Shown: positions 54,013 to 64,000 of the stretch, one piece after another
Layout: every line of letters begins with the position of its first letter
How positions within the stretch are numbered: position 1 is the stretch's first letter
From: Okapia johnstoni
Taxonomy: Eukaryota > Chordata > Mammalia > Artiodactyla > Giraffidae
Assembly (NCBI GenBank): GCA_024291935.2
Contig: JAGTYA010000026.1
Span: 9,776,001-9,840,000, forward strand
Direction of reading: 5' to 3'
Length of the DNA: 64,000 nucleotides
Made by a program: the position numbers and the translations under genes
Notes under the pieces: generated by a model
The model's database searches: none
What the model was told of the DNA's origin: nothing
What the model saw: only the letters and a program-made list of their open reading frames with translations

Positions 54013-55012
54013 ACCGAGTTCTGGGAGGCAGACCTCCCAGATGGTGGAGGGGGTGGCTCATGGCTTTTTCCTTGGTCCTCATTTGCTCCCTCTGTGGGCA
54101 CACACCCAAGTCTGGTGGTCTTCATTAGGAGCCTTCTCAGGTGACAAAGGAAGTGACAATGGAGGGAAAATCAAAGTGGAAAAAATAGCTCACAAGAAAG
54201 CAGGAGAAGTAGCAGGCCTCAGGGTAAAGCAAGGACCTCAGAGTCACGGAAAACTGGTTCTGGACAAATAAAGACTAGGCTCTGACCTGTGGGCACCTAA
54301 GGCACGGGCAGCCACGTTGGGGAATGGTGGACGCTGGCTTTTTCCTAAGAGGATGCCTCTGTTTGTCTTTCCTTTTCTGACTTTGGATTTTTCCACTTTG
54401 TCTTTCCTGCCCAGGTTTCTCTGGGGATCCTTGCCCTCCTGCTGACCTTGCTGGTGAGAATGGCTTCTCAAAATGCTCCATGGGGTGCTCAAGACCCCCT
54501 CTCTGAAGAAGGTGGCTGGACCCCTCTCCATCCCCTGCTCCTCCTGTGCCTGTTTGAAGGATGAGGGCAGGAATGGTTGACTTTCTTGCCTTGGGGCAGC
54601 AGAGGGCAGGTGTGGCCATGTAGGCAGCGTCTGGGACAGAGAGGCTGGGAAGTGTGTCTATTTTCCATTCCTCTCGACTTCCTCTTCTGGATCCCTCTCC
54701 TTCCTCCCGTAACCCCCCCCCCCCCCCCCGCCACCAACACCATTTTCTTTCCAAACACAAAAAGGAGCAAAAATCAGTGTGAAGCAAGAAGTAAAGGTAA
54801 AGAGAGGGAAAGAGCAGAGAGAGATGGGAAGATAGTGCCCCGAAGTCACAAGGTGAGGCTTACCTGATGAGCAAAGTCAATGCAAGCCATTTATGTAAGA
54901 AAGGGCTGTTCAGGAGGCAAATCGGGGGTTCTAGAGAGTTAAGACTCAGGTGGATTCCTTCAAGGGTGGAGTGGCTCAACTTCGGACTATGAAGATTGAA
55001 AATGGCCCCTGA
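54013..55012. other. Unique intergenic kilobase
   Basis: No repeat recognised. A poly(C) run of 17 lies at 54,713-54,729. A pyrimidine-rich acceptor and a GTGAGA donor frame 39 bp at 54,415-54,453 (see findings). Minus-strand frames of up to 170 codons (54,275-54,787) are low-complexity and resemble no family I know. Confidence 0.5.
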
Positions 55013-55014
55013 AG

Positions 55015-55205
55015 GGACTTCTCTGATGGTCCAGTGGTTGAGAATCTGCCTTCCAATATGCAGGGGACACAGGTTTGATGCTTGCTTGGGGAGCTAAGAT
55101 CCACAGGCTGCAGGGCAACTAAGCCTGCGAGACTCAACTCGATAAGCCTGGACGCTGAAATGAAGACCCAGCATGGCCAAAAAGCAATCAAACAAACCAA
55201 CCAAA
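55015..55205 (+). repeat. CHR-type SINE
   Basis: GGACTTCTCTGATGGTCCAG, CACAGGTTTGATGCTTGCTT, AAGACCCAGCATGGCCAAAA. Confidence 0.85.
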
Positions 55206-55308
55206 AATGGCCACTGAAAAAAATGTATATGAAAGGAGAGAGGCTCCCACCTGCCCCATCTGAGGTACAATCTGAGAAGTGAGGGGCAATACATATGATG
55301 GGATCACA

Positions 55309-55354
55309 CAGACACACACGCTTCTGCACGTACACACAGACACACAGACACACA

Positions 55355-55386
<32 letters not shown>
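55309..55386. repeat. (CA)n-rich simple repeat
   Basis: Imperfect CACAGA repeats followed by an uninterrupted (CA) run from about 55,356 to 55,385. Confidence 0.95.
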
Positions 55387-55387
<1 letters not shown>

Positions 55388-55865
55388 TGGCTTAGAATAA
55401 ATCTATCTGGTCCTTGGCTTGTCTTAGAAAAGTTCTCAGTGGCTCACGATGGTGGCAAAGGCAGCATGGGACATTGAACCCTGGAAGGTAGTTTTTGTGT
55501 GATGGCACCAGGACTAGCCCTAGGGTATGATTTTTAAAGTTGTTAACTAAAACCTAAGTATACACATGATAACAAAATAAATTTTAAAATAAAGTATAGG
55601 TACAGAGCACCATGAAAAACAAAGGTATGACTTTAATGAGTGATTCTAAGGTGAACCTCTTTATAACTACTACCCAGGTCTGAAGGGAGACTCTTCCAGC
55701 CACCCCCAGAAGTCTCTTCTGCATCCCCTCCTAACCCACATCCTTCCTTCCCCAATAGTAGCCTCTCTCCCAACTTTTATAGGAATCACAAGCTTGAGCT
55801 TTTTACAGTTTTACTGCCCAGGTGTACATCACTAGACATCATGGTTTATTTAATCTTGTTCATGT
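55387..55865. other. Intergenic, no gene recognised
   Basis: Possible L1 traces at 55,780-55,860; otherwise unique. Confidence 0.35.
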
Positions 55866-55869
55866 TTTT

Positions 55870-56052
55870 TTTTTTTAATATTTATTTATTTGGCTGCACC
55901 AGGTCTTAGTTGCAGCATGTGGAATCTTTAATGCTGCACAGGAACTCTTAACTGCGGCATGTGGGATCTAGTTCCTTGACCAGGAATTGAACCCGGGCCT
56001 CCTGCATTGGGAGCATGGAGTCTTAGCCAGTGAACCACCAAGGAAGTCCCAG
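55870..56052 (-). repeat. CHR-type SINE, reverse
   Basis: TATTTATTTGGCTGCACCAG, GCATGTGGGATCTAGTTCC, AGGAATTGAACCCGGGCCTC, TGAACCACCAAGGAAGTCCC. Confidence 0.92.
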
Positions 56053-56131
56053 TCTTGCTCATGTTTTAATTGGATGTGTCTTTTCAGTCTTTTTAAATTC
56101 TGGGTATTATTGTGAACGTTATTGTTATGAA

Positions 56132-56560
56132 TGTTACCCGGTCCAAACTTGTATGTTCACTGCACGACAGGCCGATAAATCAAGGGATGAGTTGTTGGGG
56201 GGAAGGGAATAGCAACTTTATTCAGAAAGCCAGCAGACTGAGAAGATGGTAGTCTAGTGTCCCAGAGAACCATCTTCCCCAAGTTAGAATACAGGCTTCT
56301 TTTATACTAAAGGGACGGGGACTAAAAGTACTGGTTCCAGCCAGACTGCAGAGGGAATATGTTCATTTCTTCTTTCCTGTGGCCACTCACAGGTGGGCCT
56401 GCTCAGGATGTTTCCTGTGAGCTAAAAAAGTGTATTTTAGCTTAAGGCTCCTTGCTTGGGAGGCAGGGTTCCCAGAGATGGGCCATTATGTATAATTTAA
56501 GCTTATAGGAAACCTTCCATTAGTGACTAACTTGTAATAGAATAAAAAGTCCTTTCCACA
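56132..56560 (-). mobile_element. Solitary endogenous-retrovirus LTR-like element, about 429 bp
   Basis: Read on the minus strand it starts TGTGGAAAGGACTTTTTATT and ends CGGGTAACA (TG...CA). A TATA-like AGTATAAAAG (near 56,300) precedes AATAAA (near 56,218) by about 80 bp, the spacing of a U3-R-U5 structure. No internal retroviral genes adjoin it, so it is solitary. A clean target duplication was not seen; family not named. Confidence 0.6.
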
Positions 56561-56905
56561 CTAATAATTACTTCGGGAGGATCAGTTCACCTCTTCAGGC
56601 TGGTCATCCAAAGAATGACCCATTCTTTTTCGTCCCACAATACATGCCTTTAAAAACATGTCTTAATAAGTTGAAATATGTGTCTGCTTTCCTTCTTCCT
56701 ACAAGGCTTCTCCTCTTCTCTGTTTGCTTTGGCGTTTGAATGTGTCACAGACAAGTGAGTCAGTTGAGATGAGGTCTTCAATTTGCTTGAACCAGACGTG
56801 TGTCACCCCTCCTCTGGGGAGGGAGCGGGAAGTGCCCATTTCATACCTCACGTAGGACACCCTGGCTGAAATAACCTCAAAACATACCCTGCTTTCCCTG
56901 AGGGT
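56561..56905. other. Intergenic, no gene recognised
   Basis: Unique or undated old-repeat sequence. Confidence 0.35.
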
Positions 56906-56914
56906 CTGTTTCTT

Positions 56915-56986
56915 AATTTTTGGAAGTATAGCTGATTTATAATGTTGTGTTAATTTCTGCTGTACACCAAAGTGATTCAGTTATAC

Positions 56987-57034
<48 letters not shown>

Positions 57035-57122
57035 CACATTCTTTTTTATATTCTTTTCTATTATGACTATCATAGGATACCGAGTATAGTTCTCTGTGCT
57101 ATACAGTGGGACCTTGTTTATC
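56915..57122 (-). repeat. Artiodactyl L1 3'-end fragment with (TG)n(TA)n
   Basis: TTTTTGGAAGTATAGCTGAT, CTGCTGTACACCAAAGTGAT, then (TG) and (TA) repeats at 56,987-57,031, then CTGTGCTATACAGTGGGACC. Confidence 0.8.
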
Positions 57123-57154
57123 GCACAAAAACAGGTCTGCTTTAAGGTTCAAAC

Positions 57155-57348
57155 AAGATGATGAAAGTGAAAGTGAAAGTTGCTCAGTCGTATCTGACTC
57201 TTTGCGACTCCATGGACTATACAGTCCGTGGAATTTTCAGGCTAGAATACTGGAATGGGTAGCCGTTGCCTTCTCCAGGGGATCTTCCCAACCCTGGGAT
57301 CAAACCCAGGTCTCCCACGTTGCAGGCAGATACTTTGCCATGTGCTTC
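57155..57348 (-). repeat. Bov-tA SINE, reverse
   Basis: GAAAGTGAAAGTTGCTCAGT, CTCCATGGACTATACAGTCC, TGGGATCAAACCCAGGTCTC. Confidence 0.9.
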
Positions 57349-57399
57349 AAATCCCTTTAACTGTGGAAGCACTGGGCTAGTGGTGTTTTTATGTATTTC

Positions 57400-59290
57400 T
57401 TTCTTACAAACCAGGAGCACAGGAAATGGCTCATCCTCACGCCTGGCTAGTGCCTCACGTTCGGACCCCTATCCGGGGTGAAGCCTGCCTGACTGCACGC
57501 TTAGCTGTGTCTCATGTCTTGCAGCTCCTTCAACTAAAAGCAGTTTAACTGGGACGCAACATGGGAATCTCCATATAGCCAGGCCTCCTCTTCATCATTT
57601 ATCAACATTTTGGTCTGAGAAGTTGTAGAAGGTAAGGTGGACAGGACTTGGTGATTGATAAGATGGTGGGGGAGGGGATGGTGATGGAGAGGAAAAGAGA
57701 AGGAGGGATCCAGAATGATCCCGGGCCTCTGGCCTGGTTCAGCGAGACAAGGGGAGAAGCTGAGCCGGCCTGGAGGGAGTCGATGGGCTGAGTGAGCAGG
57801 GGCTCCCTGGAGCATGGGGGCTGTGCTGTTTCAACCCCTAACCTCCCGGTTCCTTACACGTGGACCTACTGAACGAATGACCAAGGACACTGGGTAGCAG
57901 GGTCCTCGGAGAGCTTGCCTGAGAGCTGAGCTGGGGGGAGCTGGCAGAGTCTTTGCTTTCTTTCTTCTCTAATACTTAAACCTTGGTTTGACCCTGTGAG
58001 GATGTGTGAAAATGAAAAATAACCAGCCGTTTCCCCCCTGCAAAAAAGAGAAGTTTTGCATATGAACAGAAAGATGCAAGAGAGTGTTCTAGAAAGCCTG
58101 GGCTGATGGTTCTACTTTCTGGGGAGCTGCCCAGACTCTGCCCCACGTGACCCTTTTCTGGGGATGAAAATTCAGCTTGATCTCAAAACGACCCACATTC
58201 ATTCTCCGCTGTGCCTGTCTTGGAGTACATTTAGGGTGCACAGTGGTGGGGACAGGAAGTGTCCCAGGGCGGGTCACACCAACCTACAGAGGATCCAGGG
58301 TGGGGAGCAGACCCCTCCTCACATTCCAGACCCAGCTTGTCTCACTTTTTAGGTCAGGATAACACTGCCTGGTCCTGCTTTGCGGAGGTTCCAGCTTGTC
58401 CACCACTGTTTGCAGCCAGGGATGGTATCACCCTGCGGGGCTGATTGTCATAATTCCATGTGACTTATCGCCATTCACGCAATTATGAGCCATACCAACG
58501 GTGCCCTTTGAGTCTGGCTTTATCACCCTTGAGGTGTCCATGACTCTGAGACGCAGACCTGAGTCACCTTGTGTACATTTGTTACCCAGGATGCCCTCCA
58601 AAATGCTGGCCAGTCCAAGGCTGCTGCAGTCTTTGTCTTCTAGCCAAAGAGCCAAACAAACAAACCGCCCCCTCTCTATTAAACTTTTACCAGCTTTCTA
58701 GACCCAGCAGAGTTGTCAAAGAGGCCTCTCTTTGCACAGTAATTTATCCCATTAACTTGAAATCCTGGACATGCTGATCTGTGCACACATGACACCCTAC
58801 CTGGAGCCCTGATCACGTTGTCACCTGGCAAGCTTGGTGCTGTGCCATCTCACCAGCTGGATTTGGGGGACATGCTTCTTCCCTTCCCTCCAGAGGTGGC
58901 TGTGTAGAGTTCCCCAAGTTTGATTCTTTCAGAGGCAGCTCATCTGGTTTTATTCAGCCCCAAATATTGAGATGGAAGCATAAGGTAACGGAGGTCCCCA
59001 GCACAATCCAGGATTTCCGAGTGGACTTCAACATCAATGATGCCCACGGGGATCGTGAGGGTGGTCCAGGAGGCATGTGCTGCTGCCTTGGGTATGTGTG
59101 GCCCCAGGGTCAACCTGCTCCAAGAGTCACATTTTGGTTACTAAGACTTTCAATATTTAAGCACTTCAGGCTCAGTGAATTCAAATCTCCTCTCAATGCC
59201 ATTGAAAAAGCAATGGCTTGGTCTTGGAGGGAGCAGGTGGAAGTGAGCAAGGAGGTTTGTCTTCTTCTTTAAACCCTTTTGCTCTTATGT
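57400..59290. other. Longest repeat-poor stretch of the intergenic region
   Basis: About 1.9 kb with little recognisable repeat, GC about average. No frame over 101 codons and none with a known domain. A block at 58,440-58,500 is AT-rich and low in transitions by look only; see findings. Confidence 0.45.
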
Positions 59291-59294
59291 TTTC

Positions 59295-59450
59295 TTCTTC
59301 TTAATTGGAATATAGTTGATTTACAATGCTATGTTAGTTTCAGGTGTACAGCCAAGTGACTCAGTTATATATCTATTCTTTTCCATTGTAGGCTATTACA
59401 AGATATAGAATATAGTTCCCTGTGCTCTACAGTAGGTCCTTGTTTCTTGT
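59295..59450 (-). repeat. Artiodactyl L1 3'-end fragment, reverse
   Basis: AATTGGAATATAGTTGATTT, CAATGCTATGTTAGTTTCAG, CCCTGTGCTCTACAGTAGGT. Confidence 0.8.
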
Positions 59451-59815
59451 GCTTATTCTTTTCATGTTGAGAATGGAACCAGGGAGAGGAAATTCAGTAT
59501 TTCTCTGACTGCCCATGGCAAGCCCTCCTTCTTCTCTTTTTTGTAACAGTCCCCATCCATGGTTGTGGCCGCTTTTCTGTCTAGCTCTGGTCATGTCTCT
59601 TCTTTGAGCATCAACAGCCTGGTGCCTGAGCCAGGGGGGCTCAGTTCTCAGTTCTTCAAACGACCCTAAGAAACCTCTCTGCACTGTCCCCCATGGGGCC
59701 AGCTGAGGCCCAGCCTCTTCCCTCCGGGCCTCCCCTAGTTGGGCTCAGTGCTGCTCAAAGCCTCTAGGCTGAAGGACAGGGTTGTTTTTCTTTATGGTCA
59801 ATGTGTCACAGATAA
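59451..59815. other. Unique intergenic DNA
   Basis: Nothing recognised. Confidence 0.35.
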
Positions 59816-59821
59816 CTCATT

Positions 59822-60135
59822 CCGTTGTTGTTGTTCAGTGATTCAGCTGTGTCCGACTCTTTGCAACCCCATGGACTGCAGCACGCCAGACTTCCCTGTC
59901 CGTCACCATTCCCGGAGCTTGCTCAAACTCATGTCCACTGAGTCGGTGATGCCATCCAACCATCTCATCCTCAGGTGCCCCCTTCTCCTCCTGCCTTCAA
60001 TCTTTCCCAGCATCAGGGTCTTTTCCAATGAGTTGGCTCTTTGCATCAGGTGGCCAAAGTATTGGAGCTTCAGCTTCAACATCAGTCTTTCCAAGGAATA
60101 TTCAAGGTCGATTTTCTTTAGGATTGACTACTTCC
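59822..60135 (-). repeat. BovB 3' fragment, reverse
   Basis: GTTGTTGTTGTTCAGTGATTC, CATGGACTGCAGCACGCCAG, GAGCTTGCTCAAACTCATG, GGAATATTCAAGGTCGATTT. Confidence 0.93.
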
Positions 60136-60143
60136 GTAAAATA

Positions 60144-60970
60144 TGTTAAAAATTCCCAGGGAAGGGTGGCAGAGTATGCCATTCTAAAATATGCTGCTTT
60201 GGGACTTCCCTTGTGGTACAGTGGATAAGACTTTGCCTGCCAATGCAGGGGCCATGGGTTCAGTCCCTGAACCAGAATGTTTCTGCATGCCGAGGAGCAA
60301 CCAAGCCCCTGCGACAAAACTACTGAGCCTGAGATCTAGAGCACGTGCTCTGCAACAAGAGAAGCCACTGCAATGAGAAGCCCGTGAGCTGTAATGAAGA
60401 GTAGCCTCTGCACACCACAACTAGAGGAAGCCTGTGGGCAGCAATAAAGACCCAGAGCAACCCTCTTCCCCACCCCACCCCCCAAAAAAATTTGGCTTTG
60501 GCATAAAGATTAGTTTACGCTAAATACATTTTTAACAAAGCAGGTGCAGGAAGGGTATTCTGATTCTCCCCCTTTTCTCCCTAAAAGGAGAAGATAAACC
60601 CCCAGATGGAAGATGCCTTCCCTATCCTGGGAGAAAAGTGATATTCTTATTATCAAGGCCAGGGAGTTGAACCCAGGAGAATTCTGTACAGGCAGACCTT
60701 GCTGAAATAATTCTCATCTTCCTTTAGCTTCCCTTATGGTTTTGTTTCTTTTCTACAATTGCCTCTCTTTGTTCTACCTACCATAAAAACCATTGAAGGT
60801 TTATCACTTTCTCTGGATCTGCATTTTCTTACGAGGGCTCTTGTGTCATATAAGACTTGTTTTAAATAAAAGTGTGTGCTTTTATCCTGTTAATCTGTTT
60901 TATGTCAATTTAATCCTGAGGCCCAGCCAAAACCCCTAAAAGGGCAGAAGTAAAAATTGCCTCCCTTACA
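60144..60970 (+). mobile_element. Solitary endogenous-retrovirus LTR-like element carrying a CHR SINE
   Basis: Starts TGTTAAAAATTCCCAGGGAA and ends GCCTCCCTTACA. ACCATAAAAACC (near 60,780) precedes AATAAA (near 60,865) by about 80 bp, again U3-R-like, and the 3' part (TTTATGTCAATTTAATCCTG, GAGGCCCAGCCAAAA) recalls bovine ERV LTR ends. A CHR SINE (60,201-60,490) is inserted, with GCTTTGG on both sides. No retroviral genes adjoin. Confidence 0.55.
60201..60490 (+). repeat. CHR-type SINE inside the LTR
   Basis: GACTTCCCTTGTGGTACAGTG, AAACTACTGAGCCTGAGATC, AAGAGAAGCCACTGCAATGA, CAGCAATAAAGACCCAG. Confidence 0.9.
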
Positions 60971-61230
60971 CTAAGAATATGATATTTTGAAAATAAATCC
61001 AGAAAATGCAAGTCCTGTTTTCATTATTAGACTCAACAGTCAGAAAATTACTCTGCAAAATTGCTATAAAACTTGCTTAAAAATTTCTCTTGCCTTCTGT
61101 ACCTATTACTTCTTGGACCAGCCACACAGCTCATGGATCAGCCCCTGTCTCTGGAACACAGTGTGTATAGTTCTGGTCTAACCCACCTTGAAAGAATTTG
61201 CTGTGTTTTAATAAAACACATTCTTTACTA
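60971..61230. other. Unique intergenic DNA
   Basis: Nothing recognised. Confidence 0.35.
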
Positions 61231-61232
61231 TT

Positions 61233-61608
61233 GTGTGTGTGCTAATTGCTTAGTAGTGTCTGACTGTTTGCAACCCCATGGACTGTAGCCCACCAGGTTC
61301 TTCTGTCCATGGAATTCTCCAGGCAAGAATACTGGAGTGGGTTGCCATTCCCTGCTTTAGGCTTTACCATTGTAAGTATTAATAATATCCTAATTTGTTG
61401 TTGTGTAGTCACTAAGTCGTATCTGACCCTTTTGCAACTCCATGGACTATAGCCCACCAGGCTCCTCTGTCCATGAGATCTCCCAGGCAAGAATACTGGA
61501 GTGGGTTGCCATTTCCTTCTCCAAGGGATCTTCCTCACCCAGGAATCGAACTCGCTTCTCCTGCATTGCCCTTAGGATTCTTTACCACTGAGCCACCAGA
61601 GAAGCCCA
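61233..61608 (-). repeat. Reverse Bov-A (61,233-61,358) and reverse Bov-tA (61,395-61,608)
   Basis: First: GTAGCCCACCAGGTTCTTCT, AGGCAAGAATACTGGAGTGG. Second: GTTGTTGTGTAGTCACTAAG, CCAGGAATCGAACTCGCTTC, GAGCCACCAGAGAAGCCC. Confidence 0.9.
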
Positions 61609-61614
61609 ATATCT

Positions 61615-62480
61615 TAATTAGTTTACAAAAAAAAACCCCAAAGCCCAGTATTTATTCTTTCCCAATTTTCTCACCGTCTCCCCAGCAGGCCAGCTCCCCT
61701 TCCTACTTCCTTTCTCCTCCCTCTACCTTTTCTTTTTTCAGTCCTAGTAGCCAACTGATTGGATGATTTGATCTTTTGTTGTGAGTTCATTTCTCTCTGT
61801 GTGTGGTAACTTCTTTGGTGGATCAGGCAGGAATGGAGTCAAGAACTCACTCTGAATATAAGCAGTGCCTTGGGTCATGTCCGGGGGCAGAGGTGCTGTA
61901 ACAACCACTGATGTTGTAAATGAGATAAAAGGCACTAATCAGTTTGTTGCTCCTGGATTCCTCTTGAGGGAGGTTCTGGCTCTGGGCACCTCCACCTTTG
62001 CTCCTTCTGGCGAAGTGAGGTTCCAGAAGCCACTTAATATTTCAAGGAGTCCACATCCCTGTGGGCTCCAGTTCTGGCTCAGCCACTTTACCAAGCTGTC
62101 TTTCTCCCAGTGATCCAGCCTGTGGGCTCATCCTTGGGGTCCTTGGTTTCCTAATCACCCCAGTCAGGATCACAGCTGCTGGTGGTGGGTGCCAGACAAT
62201 GGATTCAGCTCCACACTCTTGCTTCAGTGTGCCCTCGCTGGCCTGTGATGGGCAGAATGACAAAAAGATTTGAACATAGGAGTCCTCTGAAGTTCAGTGA
62301 GGAAACAGACTTTAGGGTTTCACATTTATCACACAGGGTTATCACATCACCCTGAGGGTTATCACATTTATCATTACATCAGATGAAGTGGAGCCAGATG
62401 TTTTGGGGGGCAGGGAGTAGCCAGGGAAGGTTTGTAGTGGGAACTGTGTTCTCTGGGTTAGAGGACTGCAGAAATGGGGT
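61615..62480. other. Unique intergenic DNA
   Basis: No repeat family recognised; short frames only. ATCACA and TTATCACATT-type repeats at 62,320-62,380 form a small irregular array. Confidence 0.4.
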
Positions 62481-62484
62481 ATGG

Positions 62485-62645
62485 GACCTCCTTGGCAGTC
62501 CAGTGGTTAATAACCTGATCCCTGGTCGGGGAACTAAGATCCCACAGGTCAAGGGGTAACTACTGAGTTTGAGCATAGAAAAAATTTCATGTGCCGCAAC
62601 TAAGACCCAACACGACCAAAAAAAAATAAATTATGTTTTTAGAAA
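62485..62645 (+). repeat. CHR-type SINE, truncated
   Basis: GGACCTCCTTGGCAGTCCAG, CCCTGGTCGGGGAACTAAGA, CAACTAAGACCCAACACGAC with an A-rich tail. Confidence 0.85.
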
Positions 62646-62649
62646 AATG

Positions 62650-63180
62650 AAATGGGGTATGGGATGTGCAAGGGGATAAGAGCAGCTGTGGGTGTGAAGT
62701 GTGGGTGTGTGGGTGTGAAAGCGGCTCATCCATAGGGCCCCCAACCGCCCCCCTCAACTCTCACGAGACTCCTGCAGTCAGGTCCCTACCTTCTGGTCTC
62801 CCTTCCTCCTCTCTTGTCCCCTAAAAATCCACTCTCTGCAGCCAAAATGATTCTTTAAAAATGTAGTTCAGACTTTTCACAGCCCTGCTCCACTCCATCC
62901 ACTGGTGTTTGAATAAAATCCAAACTCTCCACTAGCCTCAATGCCTGGTGTCAGACTCTGTCTAGCACCACCCTCCCTGGAGCACTCTGACAGGTATCAG
63001 CCTAACAACGGCACAGCTCAGCATCCCCTGGACAGGGAGAGAAGACGCTGGAGTGGCGGAGCCCTCCAGCCCCAGAGGACCACAGGAAGGTCATTTTCTT
63101 TGTGCAGCAGGCTCTCACGGGCTCATTTGCTTGAGGAGATGGGATTTCTATTTTGTACATGCTGAATATAAAACTAGGCG
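62650..63180. other. Intergenic with an L2-like patch
   Basis: 62,840-62,960 (CCTGCTCCACTCCATCCACT, AATAAAATCCAAACTCTCC) resembles an L2 3' end; the rest is unique. Confidence 0.45.
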
Positions 63181-63186
63181 TTATTG

Positions 63187-63465
63187 GGGTTCCCCTGATG
63201 GCTCAGTGGCAAAGAATCTGCCTGCCAATGCAAGAGACACGAGTTCAATCCCTGATCCAGGAAGATCCTGCATGCCGTGGAACAACTAAGCCCACGTACC
63301 ACAGTTATTGAACTTGTGCTCTAGAACCCATTAGCTGCAACTACTGAGCCCATGAGCCCTAGAGCCTGTGCCGTGCAACAAGAGAAGTAACTTCAATGAG
63401 AAGCCCAAGCGCCGCAACTAGAGAAAAAACCTGGGCAGCAATGAGACGGAGCAAAGTCAAAAAGT
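63187..63465 (+). repeat. CHR-type SINE, nearly complete
   Basis: GGTTCCCCTGATGGCTCAGTG, GAGTTCAATCCCTGATCCAG, CAACTACTGAGCCCATGAGC, AGTAACTTCAATGAGAAGCC. Confidence 0.92.
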
Positions 63466-63467
63466 AA

Positions 63468-63730
63468 AGTGAGTGAAGTTGCTCAGTCATGTCCGACTCT
63501 TTGCGACCCCATGGACTGTAGCCCACAAGGCTCCTCCATCCATGGGATTTCCCAGGCAAGAATACTGGAGTGGGTTGCCATTTCCTTCTCCAGGAGACCT
63601 TCCCCATCCAGGATTGAACCCGGGTCTCCCACATTATAGGCAGACGCTCTACCATCTGAGCCACCAGGGAAGTCCAAAGTAATAAATAAATAAAATTACA
63701 CACACGCACACACACACACACACACACATA
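63468..63730 (-). repeat. Reverse Bov-tA followed by a (CA)n array
   Basis: GAAGTTGCTCAGTCATGTCC, GTAGCCCACAAGGCTCCTCC, GATTGAACCCGGGTCTCCCA, GAGCCACCAGGGAAGTCC; (CA) repeats at about 63,697-63,728. Confidence 0.93.
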
Positions 63731-64000
63731 TATGTAAAGACTGACATTATCTAGTGAGGGTAAAGGTGTGCGAACCCCACAACCAGCCATTATGTTCCTG
63801 CAGAAATATTTATGTATGTGTGCACAGATCTTAGAGGGCAACAGTAAGCTACAGCCCACTGCCCACTCCTGCCTGCAGTCTGATTTTGTACAGCATGAGC
63901 TAAGAACTATTTTACAGTTTTTAGAATGACTTTTCCTTTTTTCCATATTTTAAATTTTATTTCAAAATAAAGAAGAATGTTTGACAGAGACCATGATTGT
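63731..64000. other. Intergenic end of window
   Basis: AT-rich, no gene or repeat recognised. Confidence 0.35.

Noticed and set aside
54275..54787. 170-codon minus-strand frame in unique intergenic DNA
   Set aside because: It includes a glycine run from a poly(C) tract and low-complexity basic stretches, has no recognisable domain, and a second frame is equally open across part of it.
56132..60970. Full provirus between the two LTR-like elements
   Set aside because: The elements are in opposite orientation and dissimilar, and no gag, pol or env-like frame lies between them.
63359..63946. 195-codon minus-strand frame
   Set aside because: Made entirely of a CHR SINE, a Bov-tA and the (CA)n array read through in one frame.

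Overview
The window is ruminant, most likely bovid, nuclear DNA. BovB (RTE) LINE copies, Bov-tA and Bov-A SINEs with their ART2-like 3' ends, and cetartiodactyl CHR-type SINEs occur every few hundred bases, together with older mammalian repeats (MIR, L2, L1M, MaLR, hAT, Tigger). Nothing suggests bacterial, plasmid or viral DNA, and there is no CRISPR array or operon.

One protein-coding gene is recognised: INCENP (inner centromere protein, chromosomal passenger complex), transcribed on the minus strand and covering about 1-18,975. Ten coding exons can be placed to the base with GT-AG borders and consistent phases: 15015-15154, 14501-14614, 12892-13676, 7011-7062, 6097-6154, 5921-6014, 4564-4615, 4020-4137, 3775-3909 and a 12-nt microexon at 3289-3300. 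They encode residues 1-520. The first, non-coding exon ends at 18841 in a CpG-rich promoter (about 18,600-19,280) that carries a CHR element, four CCAAT boxes, an E-box, an ETS site and a long ZNF143-type motif. The single-alpha-helix/coiled-coil region and the C-terminal IN-box are not in the window; their exons must lie beyond base 1. Intron 4 of this exon numbering carries a 1.2-kb minisatellite close to the acceptor of the next exon.

From about 19.3 kb to 64 kb I recognise no intact gene. This is intergenic DNA upstream of INCENP, built by layered insertion: an internally deleted BovB with a 470-codon reverse-transcriptase frame sitting inside a SINE (19.8-22.3 kb), a Tigger element (23.6-24.4 kb), a near full-length broken BovB (42.25-45.52 kb), several 3'-truncated BovB pieces, two solitary LTR-like elements of opposite orientation (56.1 and 60.1 kb), MaLR and L1 remnants, dinucleotide arrays next to SINEs, a small processed retrocopy at 36.0 kb, and short unique stretches without a recognisable function.

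I do not see an undescribed multi-gene system. The observations most worth following are the intronic minisatellite with a roughly 280-bp higher-order period, the INCENP microexon, the promoter architecture, the nested insertions whose order can be read from target-site duplications, and a palindrome-rich expansion inside an old L1 at 30.05-30.16 kb. Repeat family names and human comparisons come from memory. Repeat borders are approximate unless a target-site duplication is given.
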